Shown piece by piece: positions 1 through 8,334 of a stretch of 64,000 nt of DNA. How positions within the stretch are numbered: position 1 is the stretch's first letter; every line of letters starts with the position of its first letter. Position numbers and translations under genes: made by a program. The notes beneath the pieces were generated by a model, which saw nothing but the letters and a program-made list of their open reading frames with translations, made no database searches and was not told the origin of the DNA. This stretch comes from Incurvaria masculella (taxonomy: Eukaryota > Arthropoda > Insecta > Lepidoptera > Incurvariidae). The stretch covers positions 12,535,021-12,599,020 of the forward strand of contig OX335642.1 in NCBI GenBank assembly GCA_946894095.1. The letters are read 5' to 3'.

Positions 1-735
1 TGAAAGAAACCTAATGAACCGTGTACTCATTTGTGATTCTTTATTACGACGTAATGAAACCGAACCATTTTTGAAGAAGCTGATAACTGGTGATGAAAAG
101 TGGATCACGTACGACAAGAACGTGCGAAAAAGGTCGTGGTCAAAGGCCGGTCAAGCTTCATAGACTGTGGCGAAACCCGGGTTAACTCGCAACAAGGTGA
201 TGCTGTGTGTGTGGTGGGATTGGAAGGGCATTATTCATTATGAGCTGTTACCACCAGGCAGGACCATCGATTCTAAACTCTACTGCGAACAACTGATGAG
301 ATTAAAGCAAGAAGTTGAGAGAAAGCGGCCGGAATTAATCAACAGAAGGGGTGTGGTTTTTCATCATGATAACGCTAGACCTCACACATCTTTAGCCACT
401 CAGCAAAAACTAAGAGAGTTTGGCTGGGAGGTGTTAATGCATCCGCCGTATAGTCCTGACCTTGCACCTTCAGATTTCCACCTGTTTAGGTCTCTTCAGA
501 ATTCTTTAGGCAGTGTCAGGTTAACATCACGAGAGGACTGCCAAAACCACTTGTCGCGGTATATTGATCAGAAGTCCCAATATTTCTATAGCCATGGGAT
601 CATGTCCCTACCTACAAGATGGCAAAAAGTTATCGAACAAAATGGTACCTACATACTTTAGTTAAATGTAAATAAACCATATTAAAAAATGTTTTGAATT
701 TTCTTAAAAAATGCGAAGAAACTTTTTCCCCAACC
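1..735 (+). mobile_element. Mariner element copy 1, 3' part (cut by window edge)
   Basis: Base 1 lies inside the transposase gene and the sequence is almost identical to 5612-6350 and 8877-9613. The right terminal inverted repeat (ttccccaacc at the end, preceded by gcgaagaaac) ends at 735 and is followed by TA, the mariner target dinucleotide. The element was inserted into a CR1-like retrotransposon whose reading frame resumes directly after the TA at 736-737. The left end lies outside the window. Confidence 0.95.
2..661 (+). pseudogene. Mariner transposase, C-terminal two thirds, nonsense mutation
   Basis: Codes for residues 123-341 of a Tc1/mariner DDE transposase, the enzyme that cuts and pastes the element. 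All three catalytic aspartates are in the retained part: TGDEKW, HHDNARPH and YSPDLAPSD, with 34 residues between the last two (the mariner DD34D pattern). Codon 176 is TAG at 161-163 where the other two copies have CAG (Gln), so this copy cannot make a full-length enzyme. Further differences from the other copies are Glu214Lys and Asn320His. The stop codon is at 659-661. Confidence 0.93.
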
Positions 736-737
736 TA

Positions 738-1099
738 ATATTTTTGGCTTGCGTAAGTTTGATCATATTTCCGAATTCCGTAATCGACTCCAGTGGCTTG
801 ACATTAGAAAACGCAGAAATGTTCACACCCTATCACTTCTTTACAGCACACTGAATAACCCTGCTGCTCCGAGTTACCTGCAGGATCGCTTCAAATTCCT
901 ATCTTCACATGGTGTTCCACTTAGGTCTGCTGATACCTTACTGTTAGCAATTCCTACACATCGCAGCACTTATTATAGTGACTCTTTTTCTGTAAACGCA
1001 TCTCGTCTTTGGAATCAGCTTCCCCTAGAAATTCGGTCCTCTTCCAATGTATATATTTTCAAAAAACGTCTGAAGTCCTATTATTTAAATTATATTTAA
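738..1099 (+). pseudogene. CR1-like non-LTR retrotransposon, C-terminus of reverse transcriptase protein
   Basis: The frame stays open from the mariner insertion site to TAA at 1097-1099. The residues show the usual C-terminal block of CR1/Daphne-type ORF2 proteins: RRNVHTLSLLYS, APSYLQDRF, a serine/leucine-rich middle, then YYSDSFSVNASRLWNQLP, EIR and a final FKKRLKSYY. This part lies after the reverse transcriptase catalytic domain. The mariner copy upstream separates it from the rest of the protein, which lies outside the window. Assignment to CR1 rather than a neighbouring clade is by eye. Confidence 0.75.
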
Positions 1100-1453
1100 A
1101 CTTTATCATTTATATAAGTTCTTGCTCGCTCTCTGTTACAAAAAAAAGGTTCATATAAGAATAAATGTATATACACAAATATTGGTATATATTTAAATTA
1201 AATATATATTATAAGCTATGTACTATATGTATCTGTATGTATTAGTATTAGAATGTAAGTATATTTATTCTTGTTAAGTATATATCTTTATTGATAAAAA
1301 ATCTTACTTCTTTTATCCTTTTTTGTCTGCCGCCTTGCACCATTCCTACATTCCAAGGGTAGGTAGGAAGAGAATGCCTTTTGGCATTAGGCCCGCCTTT
1401 TGTAAACTGTTTATAATGGTGTACAATAAAGAATTTTATTATTATTATTATTA
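1100..1453 (+). mobile_element. 3' UTR and (ATT)n tail of the CR1-like element
   Basis: Follows the reverse transcriptase stop codon. Contains a short hairpin (atgcc-tttt-ggcat near 1374), the block ggcattaggcccgcctttt, an AATAAA at about 1427, and ends in an ATT microsatellite, the usual 3' terminus of CR1-like elements. A diverged copy of the same 3' UTR lies at 50860-51085. Confidence 0.75.
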
Positions 1454-1461
1454 ATTAACTG

Positions 1462-1560
1462 ATTAGTTAGTGGTTTTCCACAAACTCGAGGCTACGATGC
1501 TGTCATACGAATGAGTTTACATCGCCACGCTCGTCCTTCGATGCTCACTGGCTCCCAGGG
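1462..1560 (-). repeat. Interspersed repeat, partner of 14000-14092
   Basis: The reverse complement matches 14000-14092 over roughly 90 bases; the best shared run is ctaaactcattcgtatg (g in place of c at one position). Both copies end near a gttagt/actaac motif next to a gtggaaaa block. Family unknown. Confidence 0.5.
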
Positions 1561-2870
1561 TGCGTGCGTCTACATGAAATGGGGTCACGCGAATAATCAG
1601 ATACGAAGTCAATTGGTTTATATTTCACGTAATTCACTGTACGAAGTGACCCTTTCTTTGATCAGTCGAAGTGACGCTAGACCGTAATGCTCTCCGCTTA
1701 AGAGTTGCTATAACCTAAATTAAACCATTGGAAGAATAAATAGTATGTAATTTTATCATTATATTTAATCACTTCGTTGACGCGTACAGAAGGTATAGTG
1801 ATATTATATGACTTGAAAAATTTTTGTGAAAGTATTGTCAATATATATAATATTTATTTTGCAGGTAAACCATTAGGCATTAGGATATATGTCGGCGTAA
1901 CTCAATGAATTTAATTAGAATCCAATGAATTAAAAAAATAAACCTTGACCTCTATGTTTTTTTATAAACTAAGATCGTTTAATCAAACGATTTATGAGGA
2001 ATTTTCCTATGATCAGCCTAGGTCAGAAATACACATGTACATAGCCTCCAGACATTTTAGTAGTTTCACGCCTTATGGATTGTTATAAACACAAAGTAAA
2101 GAAGAATATACTCTACAAAAAAAAAATCCAAATAATCTTTCAATACCTATTTTTCCATTGTACCACCCCCGCGTCTAACGCGTTCGGAATTTTAAAAAAA
2201 ATCCACTTTCGAAAAGCTGCACTCGAGCCCGTCATCTTTCAGTGGCGCCTTCAATAGACTCCGCCTACGCACTCGTGAAACTGAAAAGCTCATTCAGGCC
2301 GCCCCAGCTAGACAGTTTTCAAGGGGTCCCATTGTGGGCGCTAGACGGGTAGATAAGGCCCTCCAGACACGGCGGATGTGGGGTCTCCGTTTCGGTGCTA
2401 TTCGCAAGATATTGATTGTGAGACGCACCATGCGTGAAGTCGTCAAAGTAAAGAATTTTCTGCGTGTTGAATGCCCTGTCGCAAGACCCAGACAGATTTT
2501 ACAGGTAGACAGAAACATAGATTTTTAAACCCGAAAAGTGCTTTGCAGAACGAAAAGGACTGTGGGCAGAATCGAAGATATTTAATCCAAGGCTATTTTA
2601 ATTTTCTATCATTAAAATGTGCATAGTTTGTAAAGCTATTTCATATAATAATATATGTTCGAATATTGCATATTAAATATCGTTTGTATTTATTTATACA
2701 GAAAACCTATACACAACTAGAAAAGTTTCTTAACTAAAACAAGGCAATGATTACGAAAATAAATATTTTTTAACAAATATGCACAACCAGCACAAAGAAC
2801 AAAGAAAGGAAAAAATATATTTCCTAGATCCAATAACACACGGCAGAACATCTCAGCCTTTGTATTTCAG
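1561..2870. other. No recognised feature
   Basis: AT-rich sequence. One frame is open at 2319-2528 (+, ending NIDF), basic and leucine-rich, but I see no splice sites, motif or repeat partner that would support a gene. Confidence 0.5.
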
Positions 2871-2944
2871 GTCAATCGGCTGGCGTTTGACCCAGATGCG
2901 ACCTTTGGGCCGGCTTCTCGCAAGCTTTTGGCAAAGCTGTTCAC
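2871..2944 (+). CDS. Candidate internal exon, unknown gene
   Basis: A good acceptor (cctttgtatttcag) ends at 2870 and a GTGAGC donor starts at 2945. Between them phase 0 is open, begins VNRLAFDPDATF and ends KLLAKLF; many third positions are G or C. The exon would end in phase 2, which fits one of the two open phases of the candidate exon at 6921. Against it: only 74 bases, no recognised family, and the last 26 bases loosely resemble sequence beside a SINE at 32610. Confidence 0.3.
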
Positions 2945-3132
2945 GTGAGCTATTAAGAGCGGGAAGCGAGAAAGATTGCATGCAGATTGCACAATAATGC
3001 ATCGTAATTGGCCGCACAATTGGCCAATAAAATGAACACAAATATGGTACTATCCATGCGAACATATGTGAGTCCTCGGGCAGGGAACTTACGTACCTTA
3101 GGTTTGTTAGGGTTGAATATAAAAAGTAATTG

Positions 3133-3521
3133 AGCGGCTCGTAGCCTAGTGGCACGGGGACCGGCCTAGCGTACCAGAGACCCGGGTTCAATACCAACTT
3201 GCACCACTGTCTTTCTCTTTCAGAGTTCGATAAGTGCATTTCGTCACGAATGCGAGCTGCTCCATGGTTCGGAATCCATGTAAAACTGTAGGTCCCCTTC
3301 CCCTACTAGGTGGTAGGGTTTAAGCCCGCCCGGGTTGGTACCATCGCATTGGATGAAAAGATGGTCGAAGCGGCAATAAAAAATTGTCCGTGTTTTCCAT
3401 CCAGTTCAATGTAGCCGTGCTCATAAAGGGAAGGTCCTGGCATGGCAACTAATTCTTTCGGGAATGTGGTGTATTGGGCTAATATCATAACGGTAGTTGT
3501 GTTGTAGCCATCCATGTCAAA
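3133..3521 (+). mobile_element. SINE with tRNA-like head, full length
   Basis: A reference copy of the window's SINE family. The head is tRNA-like, with an A-box region at tagcctagtggcac and a B box gggttcaatacc at 3184-3195, the internal Pol III type 2 promoter. A linker follows (tttctctttcagagttcgat, then cgaatgcgagctgctcc). The shared body begins near ggttcgga and runs through gtaggtccccttcc, accatcgcattggatga, gtagccgtgc, ggaaggtcctggcatgg and agccatccatgtc to an A-run. About 390 bp. The body is the same as in 4325-4708, whose head is different. Confidence 0.85.
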
Positions 3522-4324
3522 AAAAACCCCTCACAATTCTATTTTATAAACAGTTTTCGTTTTTATAAAATTTAGTTTTGTGTGCTATATTGTCCTTCGA
3601 CCCTTTCTATATTTTTAGCCGACCGAAGCGCGAGCGGATCTCTGTCTTAGCTTGGGCAAAACTGCTTTCATATGTCTGTCCGGGGTCCAGCTGTCCGCCT
3701 GTCCAGCTGTTCTACTCTAAAGGTCGCAATTCTCAACCGATTCTCGTGAAATGTTGTGGGCAGATTCGATAATTATATATATACGTATTTATTTTGTCAA
3801 GTCAGTATTTTAAAAAAATTATGTTCAAAAATGTCAAAAAACGTTTTTATTATATTTAACGTTAACCAGAGATGGTGCACTCCAGCCTGAAGTCCTATTT
3901 CCTCGATTAATGATTTAATTTAAAATAAAAAAAGTGTTAACCAATCGATATGGCATAGCATAAATTTTGTCATCGATTATTTAATAATAAACACGATTGT
4001 GACTCAGAAATCCCACGTCAACCCCCCATTCGACAGACAGACGTACGGACGGACTTCCGCTTTTTCATTACTTCCTTAAATGTAATCTGCAGGCCCCATT
4101 CAAGGGGATGGGGTAAAAAGGTGTCAATACCCCTGGCTTATTCATTTCCGGGAGGGTTGCATGCGACATGATGCCGCTTATTGCTGTTTTATTAAAAGTT
4201 GTAAAATGTACATATTTTTTCATGGGTCATGTGGAGTACGCCAGGTCCTCGTGCAAGAGGTACCTGACGACGCCCATAGGCTTTCGAAACCACACGCATA
4301 CGCCTTTACTACATAACTTTGTAA
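3522..4324. other. Mostly unrecognised; decayed repeat pieces
   Basis: Bases 4026-4075 (cagacagacgtacggacgg, then cttccgc) resemble the 3' end of the repeat at 37432-37670. Bases 4266-4282 (gacgcccataggctttc) recur exactly at 7226-7242. No gene is seen. Confidence 0.4.
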
Positions 4325-4708
4325 GCCTCGGTGGCCCAGTGGCGCGACACTTCGGCGATCGCTCTCCGAAGTTAAGCAACGCTGGGTCCGGTCTGGTCTT
4401 GGATGGGTGACCATTCGACCGTTGAGAGAGGCTGGCCGTGGTTCGGATTCCACGTTAAGCTGTAGGTCCCCTTCCTTACTAGGTGGTAGGGTTTATCCCG
4501 CCCGGGTTGGTACCATCGCATTGGATGAACGATGGTCGAAGCGGCAATGAAAATTGTCCGTGTTTTCCATCCAGTTCAATGTAGCCGTGCAATATAAGGA
4601 AGGTCCTGGCATGGCACCTAGTTCCCATGTGGTGTGTTGGGCTAATACCATGAACAGAACTTGTGGTATTAGCCATCCATGTCCAGTCACATAAAAAAAA
4701 AAAAAAAA
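4325..4708 (+). mobile_element. SINE with 5S rRNA-derived head, full length
   Basis: The head resembles 5S rRNA: gaagttaagcaacgc at 4368-4382 corresponds to 5S box A, and ggatgggtgacc at 4401-4412 to box C, the type 1 Pol III promoter. From about ggttcgga (4440) onward the sequence matches the body and tail of the tRNA-headed SINE at 3133-3521 to the end, and finishes in a long A-run (4692-4708). This is not a functional 5S gene, because the 5' half of 5S rRNA is replaced (gcctcggtggcccagtggcg). Confidence 0.85.
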
Positions 4709-4761
4709 CCCATAATGTTAAATTATCATACGAGATATCCCAAAAAATATATCAAATCATT

Positions 4762-5070
4762 TATAATATATATCGGTTTAAGCCCGATATTGGTTAAAGT
4801 CCGAAATTATGTTTTCCTTGCATTTAATTTGATTTCTGCACTTATACTCACGTTGAGTTCACTAGTAAGAGTCGATGCCAAGAAAAAAAAGAACTTTAAA
4901 ATGGTTTTTTTTTGTGTGAAAAATTGGAAAATAAATAGGTTAGGGTTATTATTTTTCTTACCATAAACTCTAAATTAGTGCACTAAACACGGGTATAATT
5001 TGTTTTACCTTCAATGAAAAAAATATTTCGCACTATATCCAACGTCGGGCTTTAACCGTAAAATATAATA
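4762..5070. mobile_element. MITE-like element with inverted ends; host site of mariner copy 2
   Basis: The left end reads atatatcggtttaagcccga and the right end, read in reverse, tattttacggttaaagcccg, giving imperfect inverted repeats of about 30 bp around a 300-bp AT-rich core with no gene. Mariner copy 2 begins at 5071, so it landed at or in the outer edge of this element. A related end occurs at 40596-40625. Confidence 0.55.
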
Positions 5071-6350
5071 GGTCGGGGAAAAAGTCTTTTCGCATTATAG
5101 TATGTATGAACTTGTAATAAAATCTCTTTGGCTATACTATTTGTATCTGGTGGTTTTGGTATCATTGAAAGTTTAAATTTTAAAGAACATAATTCCAAAT
5201 TCAAATTAGGAAAATGTGTGATTCTCATTTGTTTTTCGTACTGTCAAAATGAGTGAATCTAATGAAGAAATTCGATACATTTTAAAATTTTACTACAAAA
5301 AAGGTAAAAATGCAACGCAAGCCGCGAAAAAAATTTGCGATGTTTATGGACCTAGTGCAGTGTCTGTGAGAGTAGCACAAATTTGGTTTAAGCGTTTTCA
5401 ATCCGGAAATTTTGATGTCAAAGATGCACGTCGCTCTGGTCGCCCTATTACGGATAAAATGGATGCCATTTTTGAAAAAGTGGAGCAAGATCGGCATATC
5501 AGTAGTTACGACGTAGCTGAAGAACTAGGAATTGACCACAAAACAGTTTTGGCGCATTTGAAAAAAACTGGGTACACAAAAAAGCTCGATATTTGGGTAC
5601 CTCACGAGCTCACTGAAAGAAACCTAATGAACCGTGTACTCATTTGTGATTCTTTATTACGACGTAATGAAACCGAACCATTTTTGAAGAAGCTGATAAC
5701 TGGTGATGAAAAGTGGATCACGTACGACAAGAACGTGCGAAAAAGGTCGTGGTCAAAGGCCGGTCAAGCTTCACAGACTGTGGCGAAACCCGGGTTAACT
5801 CGCAACAAGGTGATGCTGTGTGTGTGTGGTGGGATTGGAAGGGCATTATTCATTATGAGCTGTTACCACCAGGCAGGACCATCGATTCTGAACTCTACTG
5901 CGAACAACTGATGAGATTAAAGCAAGAAGTTGAGAGAAAGCGGCCGGAATTAATCAACAGAAGGGGTGTGGTTTTTCATCATGATAACGCTAGACCTCAC
6001 ACATCTTTAGCCACTCAGCAAAAACTAAGAGAGTTTGGCTGGGAGGTGTTAATGCATCCGCCGTATAGTCCTGACCTTGCACCTTCAGATTTCCACCTGT
6101 TTAGGTCTCTTCAGAATTCTTTAGGCAGTGTCAGGTTAACATCACGAGAGGACTGCCAAAACCACTTGTCGCGGTATATTGATCAGAAGTCCCAATATTT
6201 CTATAGCAATGGGATCATGTCCCTACCTACAAGATGGCAAAAAGTTATCGAACAAAATGGTACCTACATACTTTAGTTAAATGTAAATAAACCATATTAA
6301 AAAATGTTTTGAATTTTCTTAAAAAATGCGAAGAAACTTTTTCCCCAACC
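5071..6350 (+). mobile_element. Mariner element copy 2, complete, 1280 bp
   Basis: Bounded by TA at 5069-5070 and TA at 6351-6352. The inverted ends are ggtcggggaaaaagtctttt (left) and, in reverse, ggttggggaaaaagtttctt (right): 26 bp with three mismatches. It aligns with copy 3 except for one base missing in the 5' UTR (ctggtggtt against ctggctggtt), two bases added in the coding region, and a few substitutions. Confidence 0.97.
5249..6276 (+). pseudogene. Mariner transposase with 2-bp frameshift
   Basis: The start ATG follows gtcaaa as in copy 3. Codons 1 to about 192 match the intact copy, including the helix-turn-helix DNA-binding N-terminus and the first catalytic Asp (TGDEKW). A GT-repeat tract at 5815-5829 carries one extra GT, which shifts the frame; translation would then stop at 5911 after 220 residues. 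The second and third catalytic Asp (HHDN, APSDFHLF) persist in the other frame, with the original stop at 6274-6276. Replication slippage in the GT run is the likely cause. Confidence 0.95.
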
Positions 6351-6489
6351 TATATATGCATATTCAATTTATGACGAAAATTTGTGAAAATCAGCTCAAT
6401 TTTTTAATCTTTCAAATATTCTCACTGCCATTGTAGTGGGAATTTTGGTTCTTTTAAGGCCTTACTAAAAATATTGAAAAAAAAAAGCT

Positions 6490-6855
6490 TTTTTTATATA
6501 ACTGGATTTGGAGGGTGTAAGCTACCAAACCGACCGTCATGATATGAGCCTCAAACACCACATGGGAACTAGGTGGCATGCCAGGACCATTCTAATATTG
6601 TTCGGCTACATTGAACTGGATGGAAAACACTGATAATTTTCATAGTTAATTAAATGCGATGGTAGCAATCCCGGCGGAATAAACCCAATCACCAAGTAAA
6701 TGAGGAAGGGGAACCTACGGTATTATGTGGATTGCGAACCACGGCCAGTCTCAACGGTCAAAAACGGTCACCCATCTAGAACCCAACCACGCCCAGAGTT
6801 GCTTCACACTTCACTTTATCGAAACGCAAGGCGTCGCGCCACTTGGCTACCGCTA
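6490..6855 (-). mobile_element. SINE with 5S-derived head, reverse strand
   Basis: Read on the minus strand it begins cggtagccaagtggcgcgac, continues with gaagcaactctggg (box A region) and agatgggtgacc (box C), then the shared body, and ends with a T-run (A-tail on its own strand) at 6490-6495. Diverged but nearly full length. Confidence 0.75.
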
Positions 6856-6920
6856 CTGATGTGCTGGGCTGTCTTGACTGTCACTTTTTTGCATAAAACC
6901 ATCCTACATTTTTTTCGCAG

Positions 6921-7049
6921 CCGTCTAGGGACCCACCCTCTTCAACGATCCTTCACAAAAGGACCCGGCCTCCCCGGTCCTTGGGGGCCCGCGAGACCCT
7001 CGAGGCCTACCTGCAAGACACGCCTCGCACCCTCTCGAGCGCCTCTTAA
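6921..7049 (+). CDS. Candidate terminal exon, unknown gene
   Basis: A strong acceptor (ctacatttttttcgcag) ends at 6920. Phase 0 is open for 42 codons to TAA at 7047-7049 (start PSRDPPSS, end DTPRTLSSAS) with markedly GC-rich third positions. A second phase, fitting an incoming phase 2 exon such as 2871-2944, is open to 7086 (RLGTHPLQ ... QLFRP) and is rich in Pro and Gly. The choice cannot be made from sequence alone. GC content is far above the surroundings, so either a host exon or a transferred fragment is possible. Confidence 0.3.
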   Translation, partial: PSRDPPSSTILHKRTRPPRSLGARETLEAYLQDTPRTLSSAS

Positions 7050-7507
7050 GCACTTAAGAGAGCATTTGCAACTATTTCGGCCATAATGATGAGTCGCGGT
7101 GTTCTTGGAGGCTGTTTTCGGCACGACCCTTATGTACTAGGCCGCGGGGTGCGTTTTGAGGCGGAATAGCAAGACGCAGTATTGTTAGAGCCTTTTATTA
7201 TGAAAAGCGCTAATTTAAGAGGCAATCAGCGACGCCCATAGGCTTTCAAATTTTCACGGGCACTGCGAAAACCTTTCCGGCCGGATGTGTTTTTTCATAC
7301 CATATTTGAAGAACCCCAGATGGCAATTCCTCGACTGAAAGTCGCCTACACTCATAAATCAGGTAATATCAAAAATCACCTATTACTGCCAAACCTTACC
7401 ATTTAAAGCAATCAAACAAGAACAAAAGAAACCACAACCCTCAAGGCTATGGAATTAAAAATATAAATAACTGAAATAAACAATTTGTATAAAAAAATAA
7501 TATACAT
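7050..7507. other. No recognised feature
   Basis: GC-rich at first (to about 7150), then AT-rich. Bases 7226-7242 repeat 4266-4282 exactly. No gene or element boundary is seen. Confidence 0.4.
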
Positions 7508-7690
7508 ATTAAGTACTAGCTGCGGTACCCGGCTCCGCTCGGGTCAATGTCGTGTTGGACTGATTTCGGTTTGAATTATTTCCTGAATAAAAAGTAACCC
7601 ACCAAAATGCTGGTCCAGGACTATTTATCCATCTCTCAAATTTAATAAAAATCGTTTGAACCGATATGCCATGATTTCACATTCCCATTT
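7508..7690 (+). repeat. 'ccggctccgctcgggtc' interspersed repeat
   Basis: Starts tactagctgcggtacccggc, the usual opening of this insect repeat, and includes the inner 'ataaaaatcgtttgaaccg' block. Relatives are at 37432-37670 and 51978-52245, with pieces at 12050, 21515 and 52415. Probably a retroelement 3' region; class not determined. Confidence 0.65.
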
Positions 7691-7782
7691 AGAGCTTCGT
7701 AAACATTTGGGTGCGAATTTTAAAAGCATGTGCCTTCAGACCCTTACGGCACTGGCACTGCTACATAGAAATTGATAAAAAA

Positions 7783-7935
7783 CCATCATAGGGGGATTAA
7801 CTCGACCACCTAGTAAGTAAGTAATGAAGGGGAACTAAAGTTTTATGAGGAATACGAACCACAGGCACCTTCAACATCGAAAACGGTAACCCATCCGGAA
7901 TCTGACTGCGCCCAGAGTTGCTATACATTGATAAA
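7783..7935 (-). mobile_element. SINE with 5S-derived head, truncated
   Basis: On the minus strand: caactctgggcgcagtc (5S box A side), ggatgggttaccg (box C with one change), then ggttcgtattcc and the start of the shared body, ending near aaccctaccacc-equivalent sequence. The 3' two thirds of the body are missing. Confidence 0.7.
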
Positions 7936-8334
7936 ATACGCATATAAATCGGGTGAGAGGTTCGAAGTTATCGCTCTACTAATTTTCAAGTTCATAGTTT
8001 TAATTATTCTCTTAAAATTTGTATTAAATATTAAAAAAATACATGCACAATCGTTGCTCGTTGATTGATTCCCATCGCTCCTTATATTAATGAAAACGGT
8101 ATCAAAAAATCCGTTGCGTGGCTTAGAAGAAGTAAACGGAGAAACAAAGGCAGATAGCGATTACCCCTCCAAGCCGCCGCCTCGGGGTATTTCTGTTTGT
8201 ATGACAGCTACATCTTAGCGTAAGCGGAACTGAATTATATATAGCCTATCCTGTGTCCCATGTAATCAAATAAACGTGTATTAAGTTTCATCGAATTCGG
8301 ATGATAGGTTTAAAAGTTATGGAGGAACATATTA
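7936..8334. other. Unrecognised; possible retroelement tail
   Basis: The block 8262-8330 (taatcaaataaacgtgtatt, then aagtttcatcgaattcgg) reads like the 'aagtttcatcaaaatcgg' segment common near the 3' ends of insect retroelements. Mariner copy 3 interrupts it at 8333-8334 (TA). Confidence 0.3.

Noticed and set aside
4360..4420. Functional 5S rRNA gene
   Set aside because: Only the internal promoter half resembles 5S rRNA; it is fused to a SINE body with an A-tail and recurs in several diverged copies.
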